A stretch of 64,000 nucleotides of DNA from Streptomyces violaceusniger Tu 4113 (lineage in GTDB: Bacteria; Actinomycetota; Actinomycetes; Streptomycetales; Streptomycetaceae). Of the stretch, positions 53,600 to 63,334 are shown in pieces. A program made the translations under genes and the position numbers. Under the pieces are notes generated by a model, which was given only the letters and a program-made list of their open reading frames with translations, ran no database searches and was not told the origin of the DNA. How positions within the stretch are numbered: position 1 is the stretch's first letter; each line of letters starts with the position of its first letter. The stretch is from contig NC_015957.1 of the NCBI RefSeq assembly GCF_000147815.2, forward strand, positions 9,610,001-9,674,000. Direction: 5' to 3'.

Positions 53600-54121
53600 T
53601 CACTCGATGAGATTGGGGATCTCCTGGGTGGCGTACCAGAGCAGCTCATGATCCTCGGCGCCGTCCACGGTGAACTGCGCGTCGTCGTCACCGAGGTCCG
53701 CCGCGCCCAGCGCGTCGGCGGCCGCGGCGATGTCCTGCTCGGCGTCATCCGCGTCCAGATGCACCGCGGCTGCCTTCGCCAGCGGTACGGCGGTCCTGAT
53801 CCGCACCTCGCCCAGCGCGGACTGGTCCAGCCCCCGGTCCGGATCGGCGACCGCCTGCCCGTCGGGCACGTCCACGGCCACCACGACCCGACGGCGGGGC
53901 GCGCGGGGGTCGACGGCGAGCAGCCGCAGCGACGCCTGAGCGGCCCGGCTCAGCGCCGCGTACTCCAGCTCCTCGATGTCGTCGGACACGTACCACTCGC
54001 GGAGCGCGGGGGTGACCGCGTAGGCCGTCAACGGCGTCGGCCCCAGTTGGCCCTCCTTGTGCGCCTCGGCGAGAGCGGAGAGGGTCAGGGGGACGTAGAC
54101 GCGCATGTCTGCCGCTTTCAT
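53600..54121 (-). CDS. DUF6912 family protein
   Basis: A 173-residue protein known to me as a conserved actinobacterial hypothetical (DUF6912): MRVYVPLTLSALAEAHKEGQLG, then TAYAVTPALREWYVSDDIEELEYAALSRAAQASLRLL and RRVVVAVDVPDG, ending LLWYATQEIPNLIE. ATG 54121 has GGAGGAA six bases upstream and is preferred over ATG 54106. No enzymatic motif is seen. It is next to the HAD phosphatase gene on the same strand. A TnpB element lies directly upstream, with its left-end hairpin only 20 bp from the start, so the native promoter may have been displaced. Confidence 0.86.
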   Translation of the reverse strand: MKAADMRVYVPLTLSALAEAHKEGQLGPTPLTAYAVTPALREWYVSDDIEELEYAALSRAAQASLRLLAVDPRAPRRRVVVAVDVPDGQAVADPDRGLDQSALGEVRIRTAVPLAKAAAVHLDADDAEQDIAAAADALGAADLGDDDAQFTVDGAEDHELLWYATQEIPNLIE

Positions 54122-54267
54122 CGGGATTCCTCCGTGGGAACCCCGGCCTTCAGGCCGGGGAGGAAACGGACTCCTGCGGAGCAGGGCAAGGAGCGGGGTT
54201 TCGCCGGCAGGGCGAAAGACCGCGCTCTGATCCGCAGGTTTGATATTCACACACTGCCAGTTAGTTT

Positions 54268-55473
54268 GTGAGCGTGACCACGACGTGCGTGAAGCGGGCG
54301 TTCAAGTACCGCTTCCACCCGACCGACGTGCAGGCAGCCGAGCTGTCGCGCACGTTCGGATGCGTACGCAAGGTCTACAACCTCGCGCTCGCCGCCCGCA
54401 CTGAGGCATGGGCCAGGCAGGAGCGGGTGAACTACAACGCCACCTCGGCGATGCTGACCGCGTGGAAGAAGACCGGGGAACTGGCCTACCTGAACGAGGT
54501 GTCCTCGGTTCCGTTGCAGCAGACGCTGCGACACCTGCAGGGCGCGTTCACGAACTTCTTCGCCAAACGGGCCAAGTATCCGCGGTTCAAGTCCCGCAAG
54601 ACGTCGCGGAAGTCCGCCGAGTACACCACCAGTGGGTTCCGCTTCCGCGACGGGAAGCTGACACTGGCGAAGATGGACCAGCCGCTTCACATCGTGTGGT
54701 CCCGTCCCCTGCCCGAGGGGGCGAGGCCGTCCACGGTGACCGTGTCCCAGGATGCGGCGGGCCGCTGGTTCGTGTCCTTGCTGTGTGACGACCCCGGTGT
54801 GCGGCCGCTCGCTCCCACAGGTGCGGTGGTCGGGATCGATGTCGGCCTGGACCATCTGCTGACCCTCTCCACCGGAGAGAAGATCACCAACCCGAGACAC
54901 GAACGGGCCGACCGTGCCCGGTTGGCCAAGGCCCAGCGGGAGCTTTCCCGTAAGGCCAGGGGTGAGGGCGCCAACCGGGCCAAGGCCCGCCGCAAGGCGG
55001 CCCGAATCCACGCCCGGATCGCTGACCGGCGCCGTGACCTGCTGCACAAGCTGACCACCCGACTCGTGCGTGAAAACCAAACGCTCGTGGTCGAGGACCT
55101 GACCGTGCGCAACATGGTCAGGAACCACACGCTCGCCCGAGCCATCTCGGACGCGAGCTGGAGCGAGTTCCGTTCCCTGCTGGAGTACAAGGCAGCCTGG
55201 TACGGGCGGGATGTGGTGGTCGTGGACCGCTTCTTCCCCTCGACCCGGCTGTGTTCGAACTGCGGCACCCTCGCCCAGAGGATGCCGTTGAACGTCCGCA
55301 TCTGGACGTGCGAGGGCTGCGGCGCGACCCATGACCGGGACGTGAACGCGGCACGCAACCTTCTGGCCGCCGGGCTGGCGGTGACAGTCTGTGGAGCCGG
55401 TGTAAGACCTCAACGGAGCACTCCGGGCGGGCAGTCGGCTGTGAAGCAGAAAACCCCACGGCGCGAGCCGTAG
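54268..55473 (+). CDS. tnpB: TnpB, RNA-guided nuclease of IS200/IS605 type
   Basis: A 401-residue TnpB of usual length. The three RuvC acidic residues are visible: D191 in GIDVGLDHL, E276 in LVVEDL and D358 in HDRDVNAARNL. A zinc ribbon CSNCG (329-332) and CEGCG (348-351) lies before the last. The N-terminal region AFKYRFHPTDVQAAELSRTFGCVRKVYNLAL is the family's recognition part. GTG 54268 starts it. Since TnpB proteins use a reRNA/omega-RNA made from the 3' end of the element, this copy may be an active guided nuclease. All catalytic residues are intact. No transposase partner is nearby. Confidence 0.93.
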   Translation: MSVTTTCVKRAFKYRFHPTDVQAAELSRTFGCVRKVYNLALAARTEAWARQERVNYNATSAMLTAWKKTGELAYLNEVSSVPLQQTLRHLQGAFTNFFAKRAKYPRFKSRKTSRKSAEYTTSGFRFRDGKLTLAKMDQPLHIVWSRPLPEGARPSTVTVSQDAAGRWFVSLLCDDPGVRPLAPTGAVVGIDVGLDHLLTLSTGEKITNPRHERADRARLAKAQRELSRKARGEGANRAKARRKAARIHARIADRRRDLLHKLTTRLVRENQTLVVEDLTVRNMVRNHTLARAISDASWSEFRSLLEYKAAWYGRDVVVVDRFFPSTRLCSNCGTLAQRMPLNVRIWTCEGCGATHDRDVNAARNLLAAGLAVTVCGAGVRPQRSTPGGQSAVKQKTPRREP

Positions 55474-55508
55474 GAATCCCCCTCGTTCACGAGGAGGAGG
55501 AAGTCAAC
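55380..55508 (+). ncRNA. Candidate omega-RNA/right-end scaffold of TnpB element
   Basis: The end of tnpB and the right end contain two small stem-loops, ACGGC-GCGA-GCCGT (55458-55471) and CCTCG-TTCA-CGAGG (55481-55494). Known omega-RNAs overlap the 3' end of tnpB and end at the element boundary, with the guide read from flanking DNA. Coordinates are approximate, and no RNA evidence is available. Confidence 0.4.
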
Positions 55509-55820
55509 AGAGACCAATAGGCCCCCCCAACCCCCAAGCATACGATCGCCCGTCCCCGGTCCCGAGCCTCCTTCACAGGCCCGGTGGTCCCCTTTCGGGG
55601 GACGGCGTGCGACGGCGCCGCACAAAGCCCGGAACAAGCCCGGCCCGACCCGGCGACCAGGGGCGATGAGGGCCCGTATGCCCCGAATAGGTGAACCGCG
55701 GCGTCGACTGCGACCAGTGGCCGCCGTCATTGCGGAGGCCGAAACCCCCCCGGTAGAAGACTCTTCGACGAAAGCTACTGCCCGGTATTCGGCCGGGCCG
55801 GAGAGAACGGGGCGAGAAGC
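55509..55820. other. Intergenic region between TnpB element and Rv3235-like gene
   Basis: The 312 bp contain a small hairpin GTCCCC-TTTC-GGGGAC near 55587-55602 but no recognised gene. Confidence 0.45.
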
Positions 55821-56648
55821 ATGCGCGAGGGCGTCCGGGCAACGGATCGGGCCACGGCGACCGGGGAGGGCGTACGACGACGCGGCGGCAGCGGACCGAG
55901 CCGAAGCGGCCCCCCAGGCCGCAAAGACCCCCGCCGTCCCCGCACCACCCCCACAACGTCGGCACCCCCCACCACGACAGCCACACCCCCCACCCCGACC
56001 ACCACCAACGACACCCCCACACCGCACGACGCACCCACACCACCCACCCCGCACGCCACAACCGCCACAACCGCCACAACTGCGACCAGCGGCACCCCCG
56101 CATCGCACGACCTGGCCGCACGGCCCACCACCACACCCCCCACAACGCCCACGCCCCTCACCGTCACCCGTGCCGCCGCCGTATCGCGCACTGCGGCCGT
56201 ATCGCCGCCCGCCACGACCCCGCCCCACACCCCCACCGCATCCCGCGCCGCGGCCGTATCGCGCAGTGCGGCAGCCGCAGCGGCGTGTCGGCAGCGGGAC
56301 CGGTTGCCGCGCTACTGGTTCGCCAACCGGCTGGTACTCACCCTCAGCGGTCAGCGCCCCGTACACACCCTCCTCGGGCACGCCCTCCCGGCCGCCTACG
56401 ACCGCCTGATCGAACTCGCCCCGCGCGCCCCGCTGCGCCCCGTCGCAGGACGTGCCACAGCGCCCGTCGTACGGCGCTGTGGCGAGTACCAGCCCCGGCA
56501 CGGGGTCATCGAGGCATTCGCCCGGATCGCCTCCGGAGACCGGCTCAGCGCGCTCGCGTTCCGGCTGGAGCTCGGCGCCGACGCCCGCTGGCGCTGCGCC
56601 GCCATCGACCTCGGCCCACTCGCCCAGGCGGTATCCGACGGATCGTGA
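55821..56648 (+). CDS. Rv3235-like family protein
   Basis: A 275-residue protein. Residues 1-150 are a Thr/Pro/Ala-rich linker with ACC-type codon repeats. The C-terminal 120 residues carry the Rv3235 pattern: RYWFANRLVLTLSGQRPVHTLLGHALPAAYDRLIELAPRAPLRPVAG, then GVIEAFARIASGDRLSALAFRLELGADARWRCAAIDLG. The family lies next to secA across actinobacteria, as here, and is thought to assist Sec-linked or cell-envelope functions, though the role is not defined. ATG 55821 follows GGGCGAGAAG. The N-terminal low-complexity part is longer than in many members. Confidence 0.85.
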   Translation: MREGVRATDRATATGEGVRRRGGSGPSRSGPPGRKDPRRPRTTPTTSAPPTTTATPPTPTTTNDTPTPHDAPTPPTPHATTATTATTATSGTPASHDLAARPTTTPPTTPTPLTVTRAAAVSRTAAVSPPATTPPHTPTASRAAAVSRSAAAAAACRQRDRLPRYWFANRLVLTLSGQRPVHTLLGHALPAAYDRLIELAPRAPLRPVAGRATAPVVRRCGEYQPRHGVIEAFARIASGDRLSALAFRLELGADARWRCAAIDLGPLAQAVSDGS

Positions 56649-56727
56649 CACCTGCGGCAGGCTGCTCCCCGCCCCGCCCCTCCCCGCCCCTCCCGCAGCA
56701 TCGATGCGGCTGGGCCGCATGGCGGGG

Positions 56728-57150
56728 CTCCGTCCCAGACCCCGGTGCCCAGGGCGCCTTCCCGAAACCGGGGCTTCGCCCCAGGCCCCGTGGTCCAGGG
56801 GCGGCGAGCCAATCCAGCCCCTCCGCCGCTTGAGGAACGGCGCCCAGGGGCGGAGCCCCGACCCGGAGCCGGGACCAGGCCCCGGTTTCAGGGAGGAGCG
56901 GGGAGCCAACCCCAGCCCCTCCCGCGCTTGAGAAACGGCGCCCAGGGGCGAAGCCCCGACCCGGAGCCGGGACCAAGCCCTGGTTGCGGGAAGGTGCGGG
57001 GGGCTAATCCAGCCCCTCCGGCGCTTGAGGAGCGGGGTCTGGGGCGAAGCCCCGGCCGGGGTCCTGGGGCGGAGCCCCGGCGGGGGCCGGGGCCGGGCCC
57101 CGGTTGCGGGAAGGGGCGGGTAGGGGAAAGACCCGCCGGACACCCCATAG
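56728..57150. repeat. Three diverged copies of a ~98-bp GC-rich Streptomyces intergenic repeat
   Basis: The segment AGCCCCTCC...CGCTTGAG, then GGGGCGAAGCCCC and CCCGGTTGCGGGAAGG, recurs with landmarks (TTGAG) at 56830, 56928 and 57025. It fills most of the 587-bp gap after the Rv3235-like gene. Each copy contains GGGGCGAAGCCCC-type hairpins. This repeat type is common behind Streptomyces genes and may act as a transcription end or RNA-folding element. Confidence 0.75.
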
Positions 57151-57175
57151 GCCACAACCACAACCACAACGCGAA

Positions 57176-57213
57176 GGGCCGGGGCGCCGCGCTCTCGCGC
57201 GGCACCCCGGCCC
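57176..57213 (-). terminator. Terminator of secA
   Basis: A 17-bp stem (57176-57192 with 57197-57213, one mismatch) and TCTC loop, 23 bp downstream of the secA stop on the minus strand. Confidence 0.7.
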
Positions 57214-57235
57214 GTCAAACCAAAGCCCCGCCGGA

Positions 57236-60088
57236 CTACTTCTTGCGGCGCCGCCCCTTCTGCGCCTTACGCCGCTCCGCCCGCGTCATCCCATCCGCCT
57301 CCGACCGAGGCGCCGGCGGCGTCTCACCGTTGGGGAAGTCGCCCTCGACGACGCCGCCCTCACCGTCCACCGTCGGGGCGGAGAAATGCAGCCGGTCCGG
57401 CCGCTGCGGGGCCTCCAGGCCCTTGGCGCGGATCTCGGGGCGGCCCGAGGAGCCCGCGGCCGGCGCGGCGGGCGCGCCCGCCGGCACCACGTCCTCCACA
57501 TCCTTCGCGAGGGCGACCTTCTCCTCCGCCGCCTCGACCGGAACCTCCTCGACCTGCTGCTCGACCTGGACCTCCAGGTTGAACAGATAGCCGACGGACT
57601 CCTCCTTGATGCCCTCCATCATGGCCTGGAACATGTCGAAGCCCTCGCGCTGGTACTCGACCAGCGGGTCCTTCTGGGCCATCGCGCGCAGCCCGATGCC
57701 CTCCTGGAGGTAGTCCATCTCGTAGAGGTGCTCGCGCCACTTGCGGTCCAGGACGGAGAGCACGACCCGCCGCTCCAGCTCACGCATGATCTCGGAGCCG
57801 AGCTGCTCCTCACGCGCTTCGTACTGCTGGTGGATGTCGTCCCTGATGGACTCTTCGATGAACTCGGCGGTGATCCCGGCGCGGTCGCCGGCCGCCTCCT
57901 CCAGCTCCTCGATGGTCGCGCTGACCGGGTAGAGCTGCTTGAAGGCGCTCCACAGCCGGTCCATGTCCCATTCCTCGGCGAAGCCCTCGACCGTCTCCGC
58001 CCGCACATAGGCTTCGATGGTGTCGTCCATGAAGTGGCCGACCTGGTCCTGCAGGTTCTCGCCCTCCAGGACGCGGCGGCGCTCGCCGTAGATGACCTCA
58101 CGCTGCCGGTTCAGGACCTCGTCGTACTTCAGGACGTTCTTACGGGTCTCGAAGTTCTGCTGCTCGACCTGCGACTGGGCGGAGGCGATGGCCCGCGTGA
58201 CCATCTTGTTCTCGATCGGGACGTCGTCCGGGACGTTCGCCATCGCCATGACGCGCTCGACCATCTGCGCCTTGAACAGCCGCATCAGATCGTCGCCGAG
58301 CGAGAGGTAGAAGCGGGACTCGCCGGGGTCGCCCTGACGGCCGGAGCGGCCGCGGAGCTGGTTGTCGATCCGGCGCGACTCATGGCGCTCGGTGCCCAGC
58401 ACATACAGCCCGCCGAGCTCCTTGACCTCTTCGAACTCGGCCTTGACCGCGGCCTCGGCCTTCTCCAGGGCGGCGGGCAGCGCGGCGGCCCACTCCTCGG
58501 AGTGCTCCACCGGGTCCAGACCGCGCTGGCGCAGCTCGGCCTCGGCGAGGTCGTCGGGGTTGCCACCGAGCTTGATGTCGGTACCGCGGCCCGCCATGTT
58601 GGTCGCCACGGTCACGGCGCCCTTACGGCCGGCCTGGGCGACGATCGTCGCCTCCCGGTCGTGCTGCTTGGCGTTGAGCACCTCATGCGGCACCCCGCGC
58701 TTGGCGAGCTGCTGGGAGAGGTACTCGGACTTCTCCACGGAGGTGGTGCCGACCAGGACCGGCTGGCCCTTGGTGTGCTTCTCGGCGATGTCGTCGACCA
58801 CCGCGTCGAACTTCGCGACCTCGGTGCGGTAGATCAGGTCGGACTGGTCGATGCGGGAGAGGGGGCGGTGGGTCGGGATCGGGACCACGCCGAGCTTGTA
58901 GATCTGGTGGAACTCGGCGGCCTCGGTCATCGCCGTACCGGTCATGCCGGAGAGCTTGTCGTAGAGGCGGAAGAAGTTCTGCAGGGTGATCGTGGCGAGC
59001 GTCTGGTTCTCGTCCTTGATCTCCACCGCTTCCTTCGCCTCGATGGCCTGGTGCATGCCCTCGTTGTAGCGGCGGCCCGCGAGGATACGGCCGGTGTGCT
59101 CGTCGACGATCATGACTTCGCCGTCCATGACGACGTAGTCCTTGTCCTTCTTGAAGAGCTCCTTGGCCTTGATCGCGTTGTTGAGGTAGCCGACCAGCGG
59201 GGTGTTGACCGACTCGTAGAGGTTGTCGATCCCCAGCCAGTCCTCGACCTTGGTGACACCGGACTCGTGGATGCCGACGGTGCGCTTCTTCTCGTCGACC
59301 TCGTAGTCCCCGGTCTCCTCCACGCCCTTCTGCGGCTCGGCCGCCTGGCCCCTGCTGAGCCGGGTGACCAGCTTGGCGAAGTCGCCGTACCACTTGGTGG
59401 CCTGGTCGGCCGGGCCGGAGATGATCAGCGGCGTACGGGCCTCGTCCACCAGGATCGAGTCGACCTCGTCGACGATCGCGTAGTTGTGGCCGCGCTGCAC
59501 CAGCTCGTCCTGCGACCACGCCATGTTGTCGCGCAGATAGTCGAAGCCGAATTCGTTGTTGGTGCCGTAGGTGATGTCGCACGCGTACTGCTCGCGGCGC
59601 TGCGCCGGGGTCATGTTGGCGAGGATGCAGCCGACCTCCAGGCCGAGGAACTGGTGCACCCGGCCCATCCACTCGGAGTCGCGCTCGGCCAGGTAGTCGT
59701 TGACCGTGATGAGGTGGACGCCCTTGCCCGACAGCGCGTTCAGATACGCCGGGAGGGTGCCGACCAGGGTCTTGCCCTCACCGGTCTTCATCTCGGCGAC
59801 ATACCCGAGGTGCAGCGCCGCGCCGCCCATGAGCTGGACGTCGTAGTGACGCTGGCCGAGCACCCGCTTGGCCGCCTCGCGCACCGTGGCGAACGCTTCG
59901 GGCATCAGGTCGTCGAGGCTCTCACCGTCGGCGTATCGCTGCTTGTACTCGTCGGTGAGGGCGCGCAGCTCGGCGTCGGAGAGGGACAGGAAGTCCTCTT
60001 CGATGGAATTGACCTGGTCCGCGATGCGGTGCAGTTTGCGCAGGATCTTTCCTTCGCCTGCACGCATGAGCTTGTTGAGGACGGACAC
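57236..60088 (-). CDS. secA: SecA preprotein translocase ATPase
   Basis: A 950-residue ATPase that drives preproteins through SecYEG. Walker [10 protein letters not shown] at about 107-115, DEVDSIL (Walker B/DEAD-like DEVD), the preprotein-crosslinking region after [11 protein letters not shown], the second-domain motifs GTDIKLGG and [13 protein letters not shown], and the helical scaffold/wing region are all present. The C-terminus lacks the zinc-binding cysteines of proteobacterial SecA and ends in a basic tail ([12 protein letters not shown]), as in actinobacteria. GTG 60088 with AAGGAG upstream is used; upstream frame is not conserved. Core gene; its neighbours (Rv3235-like, NarL regulator, hpf) match the usual Streptomyces order. 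Confidence 0.97.
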   Translation of the reverse strand: MSVLNKLMRAGEGKILRKLHRIADQVNSIEEDFLSLSDAELRALTDEYKQRYADGESLDDLMPEAFATVREAAKRVLGQRHYDVQLMGGAALHLGYVAEMKTGEGKTLVGTLPAYLNALSGKGVHLITVNDYLAERDSEWMGRVHQFLGLEVGCILANMTPAQRREQYACDITYGTNNEFGFDYLRDNMAWSQDELVQRGHNYAIVDEVDSILVDEARTPLIISGPADQATKWYGDFAKLVTRLSRGQAAEPQKGVEETGDYEVDEKKRTVGIHESGVTKVEDWLGIDNLYESVNTPLVGYLNNAIKAKELFKKDKDYVVMDGEVMIVDEHTGRILAGRRYNEGMHQAIEAKEAVEIKDENQTLATITLQNFFRLYDKLSGMTGTAMTEAAEFHQIYKLGVVPIPTHRPLSRIDQSDLIYRTEVAKFDAVVDDIAEKHTKGQPVLVGTTSVEKSEYLSQQLAKRGVPHEVLNAKQHDREATIVAQAGRKGAVTVATNMAGRGTDIKLGGNPDDLAEAELRQRGLDPVEHSEEWAAALPAALEKAEAAVKAEFEEVKELGGLYVLGTERHESRRIDNQLRGRSGRQGDPGESRFYLSLGDDLMRLFKAQMVERVMAMANVPDDVPIENKMVTRAIASAQSQVEQQNFETRKNVLKYDEVLNRQREVIYGERRRVLEGENLQDQVGHFMDDTIEAYVRAETVEGFAEEWDMDRLWSAFKQLYPVSATIEELEEAAGDRAGITAEFIEESIRDDIHQQYEAREEQLGSEIMRELERRVVLSVLDRKWREHLYEMDYLQEGIGLRAMAQKDPLVEYQREGFDMFQAMMEGIKEESVGYLFNLEVQVEQQVEEVPVEAAEEKVALAKDVEDVVPAGAPAAPAAGSSGRPEIRAKGLEAPQRPDRLHFSAPTVDGEGGVVEGDFPNGETPPAPRSEADGMTRAERRKAQKGRRRKK

Positions 60089-60330
60089 GTAGGCTGGCTC
60101 CTTGCCGGTCGGGCCTGGCACGGTCGGGGTGCGCTGGCGCGGCATTGTCAAGGGGCGCAGGCCCCGCCGCAACGGCCATCGTAAGACAGACCCCGGCACG
60201 CCGGGAGGTCCGTCACCACGAGGACCGGATGTCACCTCACTGTGTGAACGCTCGAGAGGTCCCCCAGGTGCCCTCCAATTCGCCGAAACCGCTCGCGGTG
60301 AGTGACGACGGCGGCGCAGACTCGGGACGC

Positions 60331-60987
60331 ATGGAGCCTGTCACCCTCACCACCGAGCGCCTGGTCCTGCGCCCCTTCCGGCCCATCGACACGGACGCGG
60401 TCTTCGCAGCTTGTCAGGACCCGGACATCCAGCGATGGACCACGGTGCCCTCCCCGTACGAGCGTGCGCACGCGGAGGACTTCACCGGCCGGATCTGCCC
60501 GGAGAGCTGGCGCGACGACGTGACCTACGACTTCGCGGTGGTCACCAAGAGTGACGGCACCCTCGTCGGCGCCATGGGCCTGGTGCGGCTGACCCATCTG
60601 CGCACCCCCGAGCACCAGGCCGAGCTGGGCTACTGGACGGTACGGGAGCACCGTCGGCGCGGCTATACGGACGAGGCGGCGCGGGCCGTGATCGAGTGGG
60701 CGTTCACCCGGCTCGGGGTGGAGCGCCTGGAATGGTGCAGCGAGGCCGGGAACGAGGGCTCGCGGGCGGTCGCCCTCGGAGTGGGCTTCCGGATGGAGGG
60801 GACGGACCGCGCCCGGATCGTCCACCAGGGGACCCGGCGGGACGCCTGGCGGGGCGCGCTGCTGCCCTCCGACTGGGGGCTGCCGTCTACGACGCCGTAT
60901 CTGCCCGCCAGGGCCTCGGAGGCATCCAACGCACCGGAGGCTCCCGAGGCGTCCGGCCGGGCGTCCACGGCGCCGTCAGCGGTCTGA
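60331..60987 (+). CDS. GNAT acetyltransferase of RimJ/RimL type
   Basis: A 218-residue acetyltransferase. [21 protein letters not shown] is the RimJ/L-type first strand and helix; [26 protein letters not shown] holds the acetyl-CoA pyrophosphate loop (RRRGYT), and [23 protein letters not shown] the following conserved part. ATG 60331 is the first good start; longer in-frame starts lie upstream, so the N-terminus may be extended. The last 35 residues are Ala/Pro/Ser-rich and probably disordered. The substrate is unknown; the family includes ribosomal protein and small-molecule acetyltransferases. It is divergent from secA. Confidence 0.9.
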   Translation: MEPVTLTTERLVLRPFRPIDTDAVFAACQDPDIQRWTTVPSPYERAHAEDFTGRICPESWRDDVTYDFAVVTKSDGTLVGAMGLVRLTHLRTPEHQAELGYWTVREHRRRGYTDEAARAVIEWAFTRLGVERLEWCSEAGNEGSRAVALGVGFRMEGTDRARIVHQGTRRDAWRGALLPSDWGLPSTTPYLPARASEASNAPEAPEASGRASTAPSAV

Positions 60988-61102
60988 GAGAGGCCGTGAG
61001 GGGCCGTCGGCCCGGGGCGGCGGAGCAGGGGCGTCGGGCGGATGCGGACGGTGATCGGCGGCATGGGCGGCGTTGTCACCGGGTGCTACTACGGTGGCGC
61101 GC

Positions 61103-62287
61103 ATGACGAACGCCGCCACCGGGTCCGCCGTGGACCGCACACCCGAGGCCACGCTCTCCGCCGACGAGGCGCGCCGGATCGCGCTGCGCGCCCAGGGGCT
61201 GCTGGGCGCCCCCGACCGGCGTGGCGGGGTGCGGGGCGTGCTGCGCCATCTGGGCGCGGTGCAGCTCGACACGATCTCGGTGCTGGCCCGCTCGCATGAG
61301 CTGATTCCGTACGCACGGCTGGGCGCGGTCGGCCGTAAGACCGTCGAGTCGGCCTATTGGAGCGGCACCCACGCCTTCGAGTACTGGTCGCATGCCGCCT
61401 GTGTGCTGCCGATCGAGGAATGGCCGCACTTCGCCTTCCGGCGCCGCGCCTACCGCCTGCGTCCGCACTGGCACCACGAGCTGCCGGACGGGGTGTACGA
61501 GACGGTGGTCAAGCAGTTGCGCGCGGAGGGCCCGCTGACCGCGACGGAGCTGGGCGGGGCCAAGAACGGCGGGCCGTGGTGGGACTGGTCGGCGGCGAAG
61601 ATCGCGGTCGAGCGGGCGCTGATGTTCGGCGAGGTGGTGTGCGTCGAGCGGCGCGGCTGGAAGCGGGTGTACGACCTGGCGGAGCGCGCCGTGCCGGACG
61701 CACTGCTCCATGACGACCTGGACGACCGGGAGTGTCTGCGCCGGCTGGTCCGGCTGGCCGGGCAGTCCCTGGGCGTGGGCACCCGGGCGGACATCGCCGA
61801 CTACCACCGGCTCAAGGGCGAGCAGGTGGCCGAGGTGATCGCGGACTCCGGGCTGGTGCCGGTGACGGTCGAGGGCTGGGACAAGCCGGCCTGGGCGGAC
61901 CCCGAGGCGCTGGCCGCCCTGCCGCGCGGCCGGCACCGCACCACGCTGCTCTCGCCCTTCGACTCGCTCATATGGGACCGGGCGCGCACCGAGCGGATCT
62001 TCGGCTTCACCCATCGGCTGGAGGCGTATGTGCCCAGGCCCAAGCGGATCTACGGCTACTTCGCCATGCCGCTGCTGTCGGGCGGGCGGCTGCTGGGCCG
62101 GGTCGATCCGGCCCGGGAGGGGAAGACCCTGGTCGCCCGGCAGGTGTCCCTGGAGTCGCCGAAGGCCGTGGCCCCGATGGCGCAGGCGCTGCGGGAGGCG
62201 GCCGAATGGGTGGGCTGTGACTCCGTACGGGTCGAGCGCGTCGACCGCCCGGAGCTCGCCGCCCCGCTCGCGGCGGCCGTCGCCTGA
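61103..62287 (+). CDS. YcaQ-like winged-helix DNA glycosylase family protein
   Basis: A 394-residue member of the HTH_42/YcaQ family. The characteristic N-terminal wing and the QLD motif (VQLDTISVLARSHELIPYARLG, about 51-72) match the QxD/QxQ catalytic motif described for YcaQ/AlkX glycosylases, which open interstrand DNA crosslinks. SAYWSGTHAFEYWSHAACVLP, DKPAWADPEAL and LLSPFDSLIWDRARTERIFGF are also typical. ATG 61103 is chosen. Streptomyces YcaQ relatives include AZB self-resistance glycosylases next to DNA-alkylating biosynthetic genes. Here the neighbours are housekeeping genes, so a general repair role is more likely. Confidence 0.92.
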   Translation: MTNAATGSAVDRTPEATLSADEARRIALRAQGLLGAPDRRGGVRGVLRHLGAVQLDTISVLARSHELIPYARLGAVGRKTVESAYWSGTHAFEYWSHAACVLPIEEWPHFAFRRRAYRLRPHWHHELPDGVYETVVKQLRAEGPLTATELGGAKNGGPWWDWSAAKIAVERALMFGEVVCVERRGWKRVYDLAERAVPDALLHDDLDDRECLRRLVRLAGQSLGVGTRADIADYHRLKGEQVAEVIADSGLVPVTVEGWDKPAWADPEALAALPRGRHRTTLLSPFDSLIWDRARTERIFGFTHRLEAYVPRPKRIYGYFAMPLLSGGRLLGRVDPAREGKTLVARQVSLESPKAVAPMAQALREAAEWVGCDSVRVERVDRPELAAPLAAAVA

Positions 62288-62290
62288 ACC

Positions 62291-62315
62291 GCCCCGGCGG
62301 ACGCTCGGCCGGGGC
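62291..62315. terminator. Hairpin between convergent genes
   Basis: GCCCCGGC (62291-62298) pairs perfectly with GCCGGGGC (62308-62315) four bases after the YcaQ-like stop. The next 50 bp contain three short direct repeats of CTCCGGCTCA. Confidence 0.55.
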
Positions 62316-62362
62316 TCCGGCTCATCCAGGGCTCCGGCTCACCCCAGCTTCCGGCTCATCCC

Positions 62363-63112
62363 TCACCTGATCTCGAGGATCTTCTCCCGCATCGCATAGA
62401 CCACGGCCTCCATCCTGGAGTGCAGCTGCAATTTCTCCAGAATGTTGCGAACGTGGTTCTTCACGGTGTTCTCGCTGATGAACAGCTCCTTGGCGATATC
62501 CCGGTTGTTCATTCCGGTCGCCACCAGCTTGAGCACCTCCAGCTCCCGGTCGGTGAGCCGGGGCGCGGGCACCAGCCGCCGCTCATCGGTGCGCTGGATC
62601 ATCGACTTGAACTCGGTCAGCAGCTTGGCCGCCATCGACGGGCTGATCTGCGACTGGCCGTCCGCCACCGCCCGGATGGCGGTCGAGACCTCGTCGGTCG
62701 AGATCTCCTTCAGCAGATAGCCCGTGGCACCCGCCTTGATCGCGTCGTAGAGATCGGCTTCCTCATCGCTGATCGTCAGCATGATGATCTTGGCGCTGGG
62801 TGCCACCTCCTTGATGGCGGTGCAGGCCTCGATCCCCCCGCGCTTGGGCATCCGCACATCCATCAGGACGATGTCCGGCAGCAGATCCGCCGCCTTGTCC
62901 ACGGCCTCGGCCCCGTCCCCCGCCTCGCCGACGACCTGGATGTCCTCCTCCTGGGCCAGGACGATCTCCAATCCACGCCGGAAGAGCGCGTGGTCGTCCA
63001 CGACGAGGACCCGAATCGGCTCCTTGCGCGGTTCGCCGCGCGGCTCGCCCCCGTCCGGACCGACGCCATGGTCTTCACCGGCGTCGGACACGGGCCCGAA
63101 GCTGTCCGCCAT
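62363..63112 (-). CDS. NarL/FixJ-type response regulator
   Basis: A 249-residue two-component regulator. The receiver domain begins at about 33 (IRVLVVDDHALFRRGLEI), the phosphoacceptor Asp is in IVLMDVRMPKRGG (about 85), and the switch Thr and Lys in IIMLTISDEEAD and GATGYLLKEIS. The LuxR-type HTH at about 180-245 has LTDRELEVLKLVATGMNNRDIAKELFISENTVKNHV. ATG 63112 follows GGGGAGGAAC. A 30-residue Asp/Glu/Pro-rich N-terminal extension precedes the receiver. No histidine kinase gene is in the window, so it is probably an orphan regulator or its kinase lies elsewhere. This gene near secA is conserved in Streptomyces. Confidence 0.95.
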   Translation of the reverse strand: MADSFGPVSDAGEDHGVGPDGGEPRGEPRKEPIRVLVVDDHALFRRGLEIVLAQEEDIQVVGEAGDGAEAVDKAADLLPDIVLMDVRMPKRGGIEACTAIKEVAPSAKIIMLTISDEEADLYDAIKAGATGYLLKEISTDEVSTAIRAVADGQSQISPSMAAKLLTEFKSMIQRTDERRLVPAPRLTDRELEVLKLVATGMNNRDIAKELFISENTVKNHVRNILEKLQLHSRMEAVVYAMREKILEIR

Positions 63113-63261
63113 CGTTCCTCCCCCTGAAGGCCATGGCCCTTGCGGTCCGCACCCTGGGTGCACTCGGTCTGGCGTCAACCGGTGCATTCGATACACCGGT
63201 TGGCCGCCCGGCCATGATTTCATGCCCGGACGGCGGAATGTTCCTACCTTGGTCGCACGGC

Positions 63262-63297
63262 GGTGCCCCGGGGGGCGCACAGGCGCTCCGGGGCACC
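63262..63297 (-). terminator. Hairpin behind hpf
   Basis: GGTGCCCCGG (63262-63271) pairs with CCGGGGCACC (63288-63297), 38 bp downstream of the hpf stop; a T run is lacking. Confidence 0.5.
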
Positions 63298-63334
63298 ACT
63301 TACTTGTCAGGCTGGATTCGGCTGAATTTCTCGG

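Larger units (their letters stand above)
54134..55508 (+). mobile_element. Orphan IS200/IS605-type TnpB element with hairpin ends
   Basis: The left end carries a perfect 8-bp-arm hairpin CCCCGGCC-TTCA-GGCCGGGG (54141-54160) followed by AGGAA. The right end has CCTCG-TTCA-CGAGG (55481-55494) followed by AGGAGGAAGTCAA. Both ends share the frame GGAA-CCCC-hairpin-GGAGGAA. No tnpA transposase gene is inside, so it would need one in trans. Boundaries are estimated from hairpins, with no target duplication expected for this family. Confidence 0.75.

Noticed and set aside
57104..60184. Long open frame antisense to secA
   Set aside because: secA is certain; the opposite frame has no recognisable protein features.
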